From NCBI GenBank assembly GCA_023630585.1, contig CM042548.1:6191027-6255026 (forward strand): a DNA stretch of 64,000 bases, given 5' to 3'. The DNA is from Cranoglanis bouderius (Eukaryota > Chordata > Actinopteri > Siluriformes > Cranoglanididae). Made by a program: the position numbers and the translations under genes. Positions 1-20,448 of this stretch are shown here, one piece after another (the stretch's first letter is position 1; every line of letters begins with the position of its first letter). The notes below the pieces were generated by a model, which saw only the letters and a program-made list of their open reading frames with translations, was not told the origin of the DNA and ran no database searches.

Positions 1-98
1 TTAACATTTTTGTATTACATACTAATAGTCCCTCTTAAACATGTTGTCAGAGAAAATGGATCAGTCTTCTAGATCTTTTTACTTTGAAGACAAAACAT

Positions 99-332
99 TT
101 AAGCACTATTAGAGAATGCAAAACTACAATGAATAATTGCGATTTTCTTAAACGAAATCTCCTCACCAAATTCACTGTCTGCTGCTTTGAAATCTTCCGC
201 AAGCCGCATTTTTTTCTTCTCCTCTCCTAGACCTGCCTTCTCTCCTTTTTCTCTGCTCTTTTGCTTCACTGCCTTAAAACCCACTGCAAATATTGTTGTA
301 ACTGTGAGAAAAACAAAAATACATAGAAGCAT
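99..332 (-). other. possible small membrane-protein ORF or exon, unidentified
   Basis: An open frame of 77 codons starts with a hydrophobic stretch of about 17 residues, followed by a long Lys/Glu-rich segment. On the minus strand a possible splice acceptor (ATTTGCAG) lies just inside the hydrophobic part and a possible donor (TTTG followed by GTGAGG) follows the charged part. The charged segment could therefore be an internal exon of a gene continuing off the left edge, and the hydrophobic start could be intron read-through. I do not recognise the protein. It could equally be a chance ORF. Confidence 0.15.
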
Positions 333-639
333 TGAAACATGGGCATATTAATGTGGCTTATAGTGTTAAAATGATTTGAAGTGTAAAAGTATTGAAATGT
401 CTTAAGTTAAGCAATGAATATGTTAAGAACCAACAACTTTTTACATTATAATTTGTAGCTTTAACCTTAGTTTTCTGTTTGCAGTGTATATAAAGGTATG
501 TTTAAAAAACAAAGCTGACAAGGGAAAAAAAGTATGCAGACACCACAAATTACCATTAGTACTTTATTTCAAAGCTGATGTTGGCAAATATAACTTTGAG
601 ACATCTACGGTAAGAAGCAATAAGCTTCTTGCAGCATTG

Positions 640-1620
640 TGATTTAGTTTCGGCCCATTGCTACAGGCAAATCGTCTTCAGTTCCCCGTGGCTATGAGGG
701 TCCCTCGGATGGACTCATAATATCAAAATTCTCTATACATTTTCAATAGGATTCAAGTCAGGGGATTGGCTAGGACATTAAAGGGCTTCTTGAGTTATTT
801 TGACTGTATGTTTGGGGTTGTATCTTGTTGAAAATGTCCATCTTCTCCCCAGATTAGTTTTTTTTTGGCTGATGAGATTAAATTTTTCTCTTATATGTCC
901 TGGTACATTGCTCCATTCATGTTTCTTTCTATAATATGTAATGCCCCAGAATTATTTGCAGAGAAACAGACCCATATCACGATGCTCCCACCTCTGCATT
1001 TCATTATGTGTATAGTGTTCTTGGGATCATACGCACGTTCCTTCTTTCTCCAAACATGATAAGCTGAATCATTGCCAAAGAGGTCTATTTTTATTTCATC
1101 TGACCAGAGTATATTGTTCCTAAAAGAGATCTGATTTGTCTGAATGCTTTTAGATGTGCATCTCTGTGCTTATTTTATTTTATTATTATTATTATTTTTA
1201 TTTTTTAACCAGAGGGGATTTGTGTGAGGAACAGAGATGACTGCAGTGCAGCTCATTGCTTATTGTCCTCTGTTTAACTGTTACTGCTGCTTTCAGGTCA
1301 TCCTGCAACTCTTTTCGAATGACTGCTGGCTTCCCTCTCACCTTCCTTATCGTTAATCGGACAGCTGTCCGTTCACGACCGTGTCATTATCTGTACGGAC
1401 TGATTGACAGGGATGTTTAAGGTCTTTGCGACGGCTCTGTAGCCTTTTCCATTCAAGCGCTGTGTAATAATATTGCTCCTGAGAACTTCAGGAAGTCCCG
1501 TCATCTTCACCATGATCGCTACTTGCTGTGTGAAATCTTCCCAACCAGTGGCAACGTCTTTAATAATGACTCCAAGTGCAATCTGCATGAGAGCATTCAG
1601 CATTTATAGCTAGAACTTTT
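640..1620 (-). mobile_element. Tc1/mariner transposase relic
   Basis: Read on the minus strand, this stretch keeps pieces of a Tc1-type transposase. There is a helix-turn-helix segment near 1450-1600 (GKGYRAVAKTLN), a catalytic-core piece near 1080-1135 (LWSDEIKIDLFG) and a DDE-end motif near 750-770 (SPDLNPIEN). Stops and frameshifts separate them, so it is inactive. I could not define the terminal inverted repeats. Confidence 0.7.
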
Positions 1621-1629
1621 TAAAAATGT

Positions 1630-2280
1630 CTACACTATCTTTAATACTATCTTTAATAAGAACAAACAAACAAAAAACATATCTTTGGTTATGCTTATGA
1701 ATACATACTTTCTTCATTTTTATAAGCACAAAGACATTGTGTGTGTAAATTCGAAGTGGATATATCATGGAAGTATATTAAATAAAAACAAGTGTCCCTC
1801 AATGTCATGTATTCAGGTTTAAGTGGGTCAGTCAAGTCAAATAATTTTTTGTGTAATTATTGTTCTTTTTTTTTTTTTCATATTCAGAGGATAAAATGCT
1901 TGACTGTTACAAATATTAGCAGATTCGAGATGTTTTGAAAGTCTTACTGCTAGTAGCTTACGTGTTTGTTTGTTTGTTTTTGACAGGGTTCTTACCAGGT
2001 ACTAGACTTCCTTAGCAATTGAATAGTGGGCCTATCATCAGATAAGGTTTTTTTTGTTTGTTTTTTTTTATTTTTATAACAACAAACTTGGCCACTGCTA
2101 CAGCTTATCCGTTTGAAAAGAGAACTGAACTGCCATGGCGGTTAATTTGCACCGGAGACAGCTGTTTAAGTTGAATACAGGCACTTCAAGCTCCCTCACT
2201 TTGTCCAAGGATCGTTTTGGCTCCAGCGTTTTTTCCCGTGTAGTGATGAATCTCCACTTCCCGGCAGAATCAACCTCCCC
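1630..2280. other. AT-rich sequence upstream of the CDC42 effector gene
   Basis: I see low-complexity T runs and a GTTT tract near 1965-1980 but no convincing gene. A 62-codon ORF at 2135-2323 overlaps the CCAAT-box region and looks like chance. Confidence 0.4.
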
Positions 2281-2288
2281 TCACGCTG

Positions 2289-2328
2289 ATTGGCTGACTG
2301 TGACTGTGCGCGTGATTCGTTAGCCAAT
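2289..2328 (+). promoter_or_regulatory. pair of CCAAT boxes, CDC42 effector gene promoter
   Basis: An inverted CCAAT box (ATTGG, 2289-2293) and a direct one (2324-2328) lie 35 bp apart, each in a good NF-Y context (GATTGGCT and AGCCAATC). A CT-rich tract (about 2364-2390) and a GC-rich stretch follow. No TATA box is seen. This fits the TATA-less promoter of a broadly expressed gene. Confidence 0.5.
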
Positions 2329-2394
2329 CCAGGCAGCAGGAGGCGGGTTTTAACATCACGCTTCTCTCTCTCTCCCTCCCTCTCTCTCTCAGTC

Positions 2395-2492
2395 TTCAGC
2401 TTTTCCTCGGTTTAAGTTGCATCACAGTTAAGAGGTTTACAGTCGTGTTGAGGAGAGAGGAGCGCGCGCAGCAGTCAACCTGTCCAAAAAAG
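2395..2492 (+). other. candidate non-coding first exon of the CDC42 effector gene
   Basis: The stretch after the CT-rich tract is richer in GC and ends in AAG followed by GCAAGT at 2493. That is the consensus for the minor GC-AG class of introns. The matching acceptor would be TTTTCTCAG at 5955-5963. The 5' edge is a guess. BORG-family genes commonly have an untranslated first exon and one coding exon. Confidence 0.4.
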
Positions 2493-2498
2493 GCAAGT

Positions 2499-3982
2499 AC
2501 CAATATATTTTAACTTACTGTCTTTATGATCTTTATGGCAACCTCTGTCACTATCTCTGAAGTGGAATAAAATTCTGACAGTTGTCTAATACAGAAAGAC
2601 AAGAACGAGAGACATTGTTTTTGAATTACTGTAAATCTCAGAGGTGTAGGACTATCCATAGTGTAGACTATAAGAAGTTATATAAACAGTGATGGTGACA
2701 TTTGTTATGTAACATTTCAAATGATTAGATGCATTTTGTTATTAACATTTTCAATAATAGACCTGTCTGGTACCCTAAACACCTTTTTATTTTCAAGCTG
2801 CACATACTATACAACTGTATTACAGTTAAGTTGTTATTATTAAACCTCATCATTTAAGGTATTTTAAGTAACTCATTTAAGTAACTCACTATTTAACCAA
2901 TGTTTTTGTTTAGGGGAAAGATGAAAAGCAGATTGTGTATATAGAGAGGAAAAAAAAAAAAAAAATCCTACCCTAAACCTAGATATGCTTTTGCATTATG
3001 GTTATTGCAGCCTATGCTATGTTTTAAAACATCTTTCATTTAAAAACCATTTTCCTACAAACACTTCATACTTCTCTGACTTATAGTTTACTCTCACAAG
3101 TTGGATATCTCTATAGTTGGATTAATCCAGGTGCAGGATATGGGATGAAAGGGCTGGATGTGGATTTGTAGGGCTAAACCATGGCACCAAGTGGTTAAAT
3201 CTGGAAATCCAGGAATTGGATCATCTCAAATAGTGTGGACTGAACACATAAGGGAGGTGTGTTGGTGTGAAAGGGAACAATTCACCCAAAAATTGAATAA
3301 AATTAAAAACTGAAATTCAATTTATTTTATTTTCTTTCTTTCTTTTTTCTCTCTCTCTCACCTATTTCAACATCACACAGCCTGATTTATTTTATGAAAC
3401 ATCTGGTCCACATTGTTATTTGTCTTCCCATATTTTTCATATATAAAGCCCTTTCCTTGGATATTTTTGCAGTGTGGCATCAGACGTGAGTAAACCACAC
3501 TGAGAGACCGTAAACACTCGGATGGAGAAAACACATGGCCTGCACAGAGAAACAAGAAGATAAAAAAGGAACTGTGGTTCAGAACAGTTTAACACATGTT
3601 ATGCCAGAGATAATAGATTTATAAGAAAATATCCGAGTTTACAAGCTTTTGGGTGTGTCTGGCCTTTTTTGGTGACCACAAATTTGCTTCAGCAGACTGC
3701 TTTTCCCGAGCCAAATGAAGTGCAAAAAAAAACAACCAAAAAAAAAAAAAAAACAGCAACAGTGCAGCAGCAATTTGTCAGTCTGGTTATTATGGATTTC
3801 TTCCTCATATACTTCAGTCAGCTATTCTCTCAGGACTGTTTTGTGCTTATTCTCAAAAATATAACTTGCATGTTTACTGGAGTTATAAATATAAACTGTG
3901 GTGGACAGAGGCCAGTAGCGTTCACATCATGCAGAAAACATAAAAGTGTATCACTTTTGTGAGGCAGTCTTGCCTATACCTA
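2499..3982. other. intronic sequence, no gene seen
   Basis: This is the proximal part of the presumed 5' UTR intron of the CDC42 effector gene. It contains A runs (about 2950, 3725-3755) and a CT tract near 3345-3360. The short ORFs show no protein-like composition. Confidence 0.4.
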
Positions 3983-5290
3983 CAGTCATGTGAAAAAATA
4001 AGTACACTCCATGGAAATTGTCGGCTTTTTTGGACAAGCAAACATTTGGTCCTCTTTAAAACACTGCCTATTAATGACATACTTGAACAAACCCACAAGG
4101 AAAAATAGTTTTTTTCAATAATTTATTCAACAGAAATATTAATATATGTGATATTCTTCTGTGGAAAAAGTAAGTACAACCTTGGCATCAGAAGCCAGTA
4201 TTGCCCCCTTTAGCAGAAATAACTTCTTGTAGGTGTTTTGCATAATTGTCCACCAGGCTTGCTGGAATTTTTGACCACTCTTCCATGCAATATTCTTACA
4301 GTTGCAAGATGTTTGAGGGTTTTCTTGCATGTACTGTTGGTTTCAAATCCCCCCCACAACATTTCAATGGGATTCAAATCCGCGCTTTGACTAGGCCATT
4401 CCATAACCCTCGATTTCTTCTTTTTGAGCCATTCCTTGGTGGATTTGCTAGTGTGCTTAGGATCATTATCCTGTTGAAAGGTCCACTTTCAGTTCAACTT
4501 CAACTTTCAGACAGATGGCCTCACATTATCTTCAAGCACTCTTTGATACGATGCAGAATTCATAGTTGAATCGGTGAATGCAAGCTGTCCAGTCCCTGAG
4601 GCAACCCCAAACCATAACATTTTCACCACCATGCTTCACAGTTGGTATGAGGTGCTTCTCCTGAAAAGCTTGAAAGGAATGTCTGCTGGTACTGTGGCCA
4701 AACAACTCTATCTTTGATTCATCTGTCCATAGCACATTATTCCAAAAGGCCTGGTCTTTGATTATATGCTCAATGGCAAACTGTAGTCTTGCAAAGGCTT
4801 TTTCCTGGCACGCCTCCCATGCAGGTCAAATTATCTGGTTGTAGAAGCATGCACTTTGACACCAACAGTTGCAAGACTTACCAGCAGATCCTGTGATGAA
4901 ATTTTGTGGTTCTTGGAGACTTCTTTTTGCATTAGACGGTCTGGTCTTGGGCTGAATTTGCTGGGAGGGCCAGTCCTGGACAAATTGGCAGTCATTTTGG
5001 AGAATTTGGAGATTTTTTAAAATCCCTTCCAGACTCATAGGCATCCACAACCTTTTTTGGGAAGGCCTTACAGAACTCTTTAGATCTTGGCACGAATACA
5101 CACTACACACCTCAATAGCAAAGTGAACACCAGACACTAGATATGAGAGGGGTTTAAATAAGACAAGTTCCACCTGCACTCCCTAAGCAGGTTCTAATCA
5201 CTGGCACCCAATCTTGAACACCTGATTCTAGTTTTATGGATTTGAAGGTGTGATAAATGTAGGGGTGTACTTACTTTTTCTGTGTGACTG
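3983..5290 (-). mobile_element. Tc1-like transposon, degenerate, with terminal inverted repeats
   Basis: The left end (CAGTCATGTGAAAAAATAAG at 3983) is the inverted counterpart of the right end (CTTACTTTTTCTGTGTGACTG ending at 5290). The left flank is TA, the usual Tc1 target. Transposase pieces lie on the minus strand: WTDESKIELFG near 4695-4735, a GGENVMVWG segment near 4600-4630 and a QSADLNPIEMLW motif near 4360-4400. Frameshifts and stops break the frame. It sits in the 5' intron of the CDC42 effector gene. Confidence 0.85.
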
Positions 5291-5963
5291 ATCTGTTTTT
5301 TTGTTAATTTAAATTGTGAACAGTACTACAAAATGTCAATTTTATGTGTCATTTGATAGAGTGCATCAACTTTATCAACTTTATTCATTCTTAGAGCAAT
5401 GGTTAGATGGTCAGGATGGTTGGAGCTAGAGTCTTCAGGAAGGTAGATCTCCAGGAACAGGGTTGGTGACCACAGTGTTAGAGTAACATGAATAATTTTC
5501 ACAATATGGCCTCTGACAACAGGGCATGGGAAGAATAATTATAAAATCATTTTAGGTGATTTTTGAAGTTCTGCTTTCCCAGATTATAGAGGTTATATGT
5601 CAAAATGTTAAAAGTATTTCTACACCTATGTACATATAATTTCAAAGATACATTAAACTGGTATTTGCAATATTGTCATTTTCCATGCAGTGGATTGTGA
5701 AGGTTTGTTCATTTTAGGATTCTGTTTAAATTTTGTCTGTCCCAGCTGTTTAGCTCTGCCACATTTCCCTAAAATGTAATTCACAAGGCATTCTCATTTC
5801 AACCAAAACACTGGAGATAGTGGGGAGGAAGAAGACTAGTCAGTGTTCTTTATTATAATTGCAATTCTCATAGCAGGGTGCAAGGGGCAACAAAAAATTT
5901 ACAAACTGCTTCTTTAACTCTTTTTGGTGGTTAATCTGTGCTGTTCTTTCTGTATTTTCTCAG
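5291..5963. other. 3' part of the 5' UTR intron
   Basis: No gene is seen. The stretch ends in a pyrimidine-rich acceptor, TGTATTTTCTCAG, with the AG at 5962-5963. The mRNA of the coding exon should start at 5964. Confidence 0.45.
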
Positions 5964-6278
5964 ATTTCCAGAGATGCTAAAGAGTTCCTGATCTCCAGTG
6001 ATCTTGAAACACCCAGACAGCCAGGAGATTGTAGGAACATCCAGAAGTATAAAACAAGAACAAGACCTGGAAAATTCTCTTTGTTTGCTTTGCTCTAAAC
6101 TAATGGTCAATGAGCACTAGATATTGTGATGGTCTGGATATTTAACCAAAAGAGTGTTTCATCTCTTGGTTTGGTAAAGGTGAGCCAATTATGAATTAGC
6201 CAATGCTAAATCCAAGAGCAAACTTTTCCTAGCTCCAGCTACATCATTACAACAGCCATTGGAATTCTGGGAAACAGA

Positions 6279-7100
6279 ATGCCAGCCAAGACACCTATGT
6301 ATTTAAAGACACCCACACCAAGGCATGGCAAAAAGCTAAAACTGAGGGATGTTCTCTCTAGTGATATGATCAGCCCTCCTCTTGGGGACTTGCGCCACAG
6401 CGCCCATGTTGGACCAGAGGGGGAGGGTGACATGTTCGGAGATGTTGGCTTCCTACAAGGCAAATTTGACATGTTACCCGACTTAGCACACCCATCACAC
6501 CCCTCTTCAAACAGCATGAACAGGCATGTTGATGACATGTTTGAGGTAAGAGGCCTACAGCACAGGTATGACCCCCATCATAACTCAAATCACAGCTCCA
6601 TTCTTAAAAACACTATCTCAATGCCTGCCTTCATTGCCCCTGAGCAGCCACCTCCTAAACCTCCTCGTCTACACTTAGAGGAAAGTTCCAAGCAGCAAAA
6701 GAACCACCACAATCAGCAGCAACACCCCATGTCTGTGTGTGAAGAAGGGGTTGGACACTACAGGGAACCCTACCATGACTTCACCCTATCTGCATCCATC
6801 CCCATCTTGAGACACCTTGTGCCCTCTGCTGGCTCTTTCTCTGAGGCCTCCTCAGATGACTCCATGTCCGAGGGCTGTGTTCCACCAGACCCTAAGCGAG
6901 GACTGAGCCTGGACTCTGATGCTGGCCTGAGTAACGAGGACCTGCGAAGTGAACACAGTGAGTCTCCCGCATTCTCTCCCACCATGTCACGCTCAGAGTC
7001 TCTTGCTGGCCTCGACCTGGATCTGGGACCATCCATTCTGGAGGACGTTCTCAGGATAATGGACCGTTACAAGAGTGTGAAAGACAGGTGTGACCTGTGA
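6279..7100 (+). CDS. CDC42 effector protein (BORG family), closest to CDC42EP2/EP3
   Basis: This 273-residue protein binds GTP-loaded CDC42 (and often TC10) and would organise septins and actin at the cell cortex. It has the MPAKTP.YLK start typical of CDC42EP3. A basic segment (residues 16-24) precedes the CRIB motif at 31-45 (ISPPLGDLRHSAHVG), with both CRIB histidines, H40 and H43, present. The BORG block DMFGDVGFLQGKF is at 51-63. A proline-rich PPPKPPRLHLE near 122-132 resembles CDC42EP2. The C-terminal BORG box LDLGPSILEDVLRIMDRY lies near 248-265. The middle is Ser-, His- and Gln-rich and probably disordered. The whole coding region is in one exon starting at 5964, as usual for the family. 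I cannot decide between EP2-like and EP3-like, so no symbol is given. The start is the first ATG of the conserved N-terminus. Confidence 0.9.
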   Translation: MPAKTPMYLKTPTPRHGKKLKLRDVLSSDMISPPLGDLRHSAHVGPEGEGDMFGDVGFLQGKFDMLPDLAHPSHPSSNSMNRHVDDMFEVRGLQHRYDPHHNSNHSSILKNTISMPAFIAPEQPPPKPPRLHLEESSKQQKNHHNQQQHPMSVCEEGVGHYREPYHDFTLSASIPILRHLVPSAGSFSEASSDDSMSEGCVPPDPKRGLSLDSDAGLSNEDLRSEHSESPAFSPTMSRSESLAGLDLDLGPSILEDVLRIMDRYKSVKDRCDL

Positions 7101-7463
7101 GCTGGCTAAGAGTCTTTAAACATTATAATGTGCATGTCCTTGCTTGGCCTTGTACTTCCCGTGCTCAGGGGATAGTTAACACTCGCTGGACACAGGAGTA
7201 ACCGGTTGTGACAGAATGGCTACAATAACTGATGACTCCATCTCTTACTGTGTAAATGTTTGTCTGAAATGGAGATGCAGAATGGAAAACTGGTTTTGTA
7301 TACTGGTTATATTGTACATTTACATTATTACATTGAAAATCTACTCAATGTAAATGGACTGACTTTTTTTTTTTTTGCTGCCTTACATTGTAATTTATAA
7401 GTACTTAAACGTGGAACAAATCCAGTGCAAAACTCAATGAGTGGTTACATTTGCACGTTAGTA

Positions 7464-7469
7464 AATAAA
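7464..7469 (+). terminator. poly(A) signal of the CDC42 effector gene
   Basis: AATAAA lies 364 bp after the stop codon, at the end of an AT-rich 3' UTR, and TG-rich sequence (ACTTGTTTGTTACTTG) follows within 30 bp. This is a normal cleavage context. Confidence 0.65.
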
Positions 7470-7508
7470 TGACCGATGTGAAATACTGACTTGTTTGTTA
7501 CTTGTAAC

Positions 7509-7867
7509 TAGGGCTGGGCGATATGACAAAAATATCATATCACGATACTTGAGGACATTTATATGATATGCAATGCACATCACAATATATAACTTAGCTA
7601 ACAAACTGTCCGCAAAACAGTAGTAATATAAATTTAAAAACGTTAAACTGTCTTGGATGATACTTTTCTTTAATGCCTACAAAGACAAACAAGATTATTT
7701 TTTTTTAAGTTACGTCAAATCAACGGCATCCATTCAGTACCATTTAATATGTAATTATTAAAAACATAAAAAAAATACATCCTCATACCAGCAGTATGTG
7801 CTGTATCGTGTATCGTGTAGTCATTCATCACAATATCAATATTATATCAATATATCGCCCAGCCCTA
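7509..7867. mobile_element. hAT-type MITE with TIRs and 8-bp target duplication
   Basis: The element starts TAGGGCTGGGCGATAT and ends ATATCGCCCAGCCCTA, a perfect inverted repeat of 16 bp. It is flanked by CTTGTAAC (7501-7508) and CTTGTAAG (7868-7875), an 8-bp target duplication with one difference. It is 359 bp, AT-rich inside, with no ORF. TIR type and duplication length fit non-autonomous hAT elements. Confidence 0.85.
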
Positions 7868-7879
7868 CTTGTAAGCAAT

Positions 7880-8765
7880 ATCTGTGATTGAAACCAGTTC
7901 ATCTTGATGTCCATATTTATAGGTTTCAAGTTTTTTTCTTCTTTGGGTATTCTATCACAAACACCGTTAACATGGCCATGTAAATAAAATATTATTGAAA
8001 CCAATTAAAGTTGTTTTGTTTGTTTTTTGTCATCACATTGATTTGATTGTATACGGTAGAACTAATGGATATTACTTCAGGACCATCAATACAGGAAAAT
8101 CATACAAATAAATTGTAAAAAAAAAAACCTGGCTGTGTAATATAATGCAGAAACGGTGTAGTACAAATACAACATAAGCACAGCGCAGTGCAACTACAAA
8201 ATACACACTAACAACAGGAGTGTTCTGTGGATTGTACAGGGTTGTATTCTGTGCTAGGTGAGCATTTCTGAAATGTATATAGTCATATATAGCATATGTA
8301 CAAATGACAGTTATTAATATATATTTTATGGAGCGGTACTTCCTTCTTTTCAAGTAGTCTATTTTATATGCTGCATGACCCATACTGTGCATTGACCCCA
8401 ACTTCCTCCCAGGCTGGAATATGCAAAAAAATAAAAAATAAAATACATTTAAAAAAAACAAGAATTCCCTTTGGGTGTTTGCAGAAGAGACTTTGAATGT
8501 ATCCTCATTAAAATTCAAAGAGGAAAACTGGGATCTTGGTCAGTAGTAATGTGTGTTTTGCGAATGACTGTTGGGAGTCAACTCACATTTTTCGAAGAGC
8601 CATTTTTGTAAATAAAAAAAAACAGGACAACGTTGTTAATTTCACACAGTATAATAAAGATCTAGTGAATCTTAGCAACATCTGAGTTGTCTTGACCAGC
8701 ATGAGCCAATTCCAATTAAGATTTGACTCTCATCTATGTGGGATTCAGCCAGCATTATGTATATA
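7880..8765. other. intergenic sequence, no gene seen
   Basis: An AT-rich spacer between the CDC42 effector gene and the next transposon. The minus-strand ORF at 8072-8518 has long Phe/Tyr/Ile runs typical of translated AT-rich DNA and is not called. Confidence 0.4.
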
Positions 8766-9652
8766 CACTCACTGTCCACTTTATTAGGAACACTTGTACA
8801 CCTGCATATTCATACACAATGCATAAAAGCATGCAGATACAGGTCAAGAGCTTCAGTTAATGTTCACATCAAACATCAGAACGGGGGGAAAATGTCATCT
8901 CCGTGTTTTTATCCGTGGCATGTGCCAGATGGGCTGGTTTGAGTATTTCAGAATCTCCTGGGATTTTCACACACAACAGTCTCTAGACTTCACACAGAAT
9001 GGTGCAAAAAACAAACAAACAAAAAAAACATCCTGTGAGCAGATGCAGGCTGAAACACCCTGTTGATGAGAGAGATCAGAAGAGAATGACCAGACTGGTT
9101 TGAGCTGACAGGAAGTTTAAAGTAACTCAAATAAGCACTCTTTACAACTGCGGTGAGCAGGAAAGCATCTCAGAATGCACAATACATCAAATCAAACCTT
9201 GAGGTGGATGTTCTACAACAGCAGAAGACCACATCAGGTTCCACTCCTGTCAGCCAAGAACAGGAATCTGAGGCTTTCATGGGCACAAAGTCACTAAAGA
9301 CCAGATGATTTCCCCCCCCTGATCTTCAACTGTCCAGTTTGGGAGAGTTTGTGCCCATGACACAAACGACACCATGACTGTGTAAACTCTAGAGACTGTT
9401 GTGTGTGAAATTCCCAGGAGATCAGCAGTTTATGAAATACTCAAACCAGCCCATCTGTCACCGACAACCGTGCCACGGTTAAAGTCACGGAGATCACATT
9501 TTTCCCCATACTGATGTGAACATTAACTGAAGCTCTTGACTTGTATCTGCATGATTTTATGCATTGTGCTGCTGCCACATGACTGGCTGATTAAATAACT
9601 GCATAAATGTAGAGGTGGACAGATGTTCCTAATAAAGTGGGTGGTGAGTTTA
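8766..9652 (+). mobile_element. Tc1/mariner element, internally deleted (family A, copy 1)
   Basis: The left end is CACTCACTGTCCACTTTATTAGG and the right end is an imperfect inverse (AATAAAGTGGGTGGTGAGTTTA). The left half keeps transposase DNA, with blocks near 8925-9020 and 9080-9250 matching the N-terminal part of the same family seen at 21384-22254. The C-terminal half is missing, and after 9385 the sequence turns back as a long inverted repeat. There is no intact ORF. Confidence 0.8.
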
Positions 9653-9659
9653 CTGTATA

Positions 9660-10247
9660 TAGTGTAGTAGAATGGAGAGACTGACAGTTACCAGGATATA
9701 TAAAAAGATAAACAGACAAAAAATTCCTTTTAAAATTCTAAATGCAGCACTGCTGTTTTTATATATTTAAATACGTTTACAACAGGATGCAGTGCAAAGT
9801 ATAATGTATTGAAAACAACAACAACAACATCTATTACTACTACTACTACAAAACCCTTACAGTGAGTCGTTTGGGAATCGAATGAGATGATTGATCTGAT
9901 TCACTGAATAGTTCCGTAATTCCCCTAATATTCAGTTCTTAGGCTTCATGTATATATACTGTATATATATATTTAGTGATGTGTTGCTCTCGTCAATAAA
10001 TTATCTATTTATTACATAAGCCAAACTGACTGCCAAGACTGCTGACTTTTAGGAAGTTTTACATGTGATAATCTAAAGGTCAGTCGTTTAAAAACAAGGC
10101 AACGTAAATCTAACTGCACTTTTAATATAAACAGGAGTTTTCATATAACACAATGTTTCAAATCCGCTAACAAAAATACTAAACAAAAATAATGAAAATT
10201 ATGTGTCTTGATTGATGAAAAGGAATAATGAAAAAGAAATAAAACAC

Positions 10248-10250
<3 letters not shown>
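9660..10250. other. AT-rich spacer before ercc2
   Basis: It contains small ACA/ACT runs near 9815-9850 and TATATA near 9950-9972. I see no gene. Confidence 0.4.

Positions 10251-10254
<4 letters not shown>

Positions 10255-10291
<37 letters not shown>
10255..10291. repeat. (GT)n microsatellite
   Basis: An uninterrupted GT run of about 37 bp, roughly 110 bp upstream of the ercc2 CCAAT boxes. The overlapping ORFs (10141-10584, both strands) are translations of this repeat. Confidence 0.95.
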
Positions 10292-10295
<4 letters not shown>

Positions 10296-10399
10296 GCACA
10301 AATACACATCCACCTTTTATCCATACTCCCATTTTTTATTTTCCACTTTGATTATTTCGGTCTGGATCGCAGTGTTTGTGGGTTGGACTTTTGCGCGAT

Positions 10400-10439
10400 C
10401 CAATCAGATGAAGAGTTTGCGCACGACAGAGCAGCCAAT
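10400..10439 (+). promoter_or_regulatory. ercc2: ercc2 promoter: two CCAAT boxes
   Basis: Two CCAAT boxes (10400-10404 and 10435-10439), each in the NF-Y context CCAATCA, are spaced 35 bp apart. GTGACGCC and ATGACGCT near 10460-10483 resemble half CRE/ATF sites. There is no TATA box. The start codon is at 10655, so the 5' UTR is probably short. This suits a housekeeping gene. Confidence 0.55.
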
Positions 10440-10654
10440 CATAATCGCGGTGAAGACGATGACGCTTTTAGGAAGTGACGCCGTGCCGCTTAGACAACAG
10501 AGTGGAAAACGTACGGTAACGTGCGGGTTTGTCAGAGTAGTTTATGCAGATGTGACGCACACAGAATGTGTTAACTTTGTGTAATTTTGACATCGTATTT
10601 GCTGTCAAGCTGCAGCAGACACATTAAAGGAGGTGAAGCAGTGCTACAACAATC

Positions 10655-19880
<9,226 letters not shown>

Positions 19881-19963
19881 TGCTTGTCATTGGGATGGAA
19901 ACGTGCTTAAACTTTGACGTGTACATATTTTTATAAATGTTTTCCATCAAACACAATGTCAGT

Positions 19964-19969
19964 AATAAA
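19964..19969 (+). terminator. ercc2: ercc2 poly(A) signal
   Basis: AATAAA lies 84 bp after the stop codon, so the 3' UTR is very short. The convergent klc3 signal lies about 475 bp further on. Confidence 0.75.
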
Positions 19970-20085
19970 TGCTGATTATTTCTACAAATCCACTTGCATA
20001 ACTGTTCACTTTGTTACACTGAATAAGTTTACTATATTACTTAATACGAGCTCACAGCTGCCTGCAATTGGTTAGTGTCAATCAA

Positions 20086-20180
20086 TAGAGTGCTCAGAAA
20101 CCACAGCCAAATTTGCTTTCTTGGACTATTGGCCATAGACGACTGTGGCATCATCAGGATTTGAACTTGCAATCTGCTGA
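20086..20180 (-). repeat. tRNA-like SINE fragment (family S1, copy 2)
   Basis: On the minus strand, AAGTTCAAATCCTGAT is followed by GCCACAGTCGTCTATGGCC and AAAGCAAATTTGGCTGTGG, matching the block order at 16590-16670. It sits between the ercc2 and klc3 3' ends. Confidence 0.5.
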
Positions 20181-20442
20181 TTTTTTGCACCTCTCAGAAG
20201 CTACTTTATTCTTAATGTCAGATAGAACTATCCAAAATGTGACTGACAAAACCCTGAGCAAAGGTGAGAGGCATGCAGCCGTTTCATCCTCTTACCCTGG
20301 AAGGAAGCAGGAAGGAACCAATAAACAGGTTCAGAATCTATAGATGATGCACAAGCATTCATTGCTTTTTATCAGCCACGTTTTGGGGGTAGCACAGAAT
20401 TCAGTACATCTGATGGAAGTATTGTGAATGACAGATGAGAGT

Positions 20443-20448
20443 TTTATT
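20443..20448 (-). terminator. klc3: candidate klc3 poly(A) signal
   Basis: AATAAA on the minus strand (TTTATT on +) lies about 590 bp after the klc3 stop. No other canonical signal lies between it and the ercc2 3' end, so it is the best candidate. Confidence 0.45.

Noticed and set aside
2135..2323. 62-codon ORF upstream of the CDC42 effector gene
   Set aside because: It overlaps the CCAAT-box promoter and resembles no protein I know.
9815..9850. CRISPR-like or tandem array
   Set aside because: Only short simple-sequence runs; no spaced repeats anywhere in the window.
10141..10584. ORFs on both strands around the GT repeat upstream of ercc2
   Set aside because: They are translations of a dinucleotide run and the ercc2 promoter, with no protein-like features.
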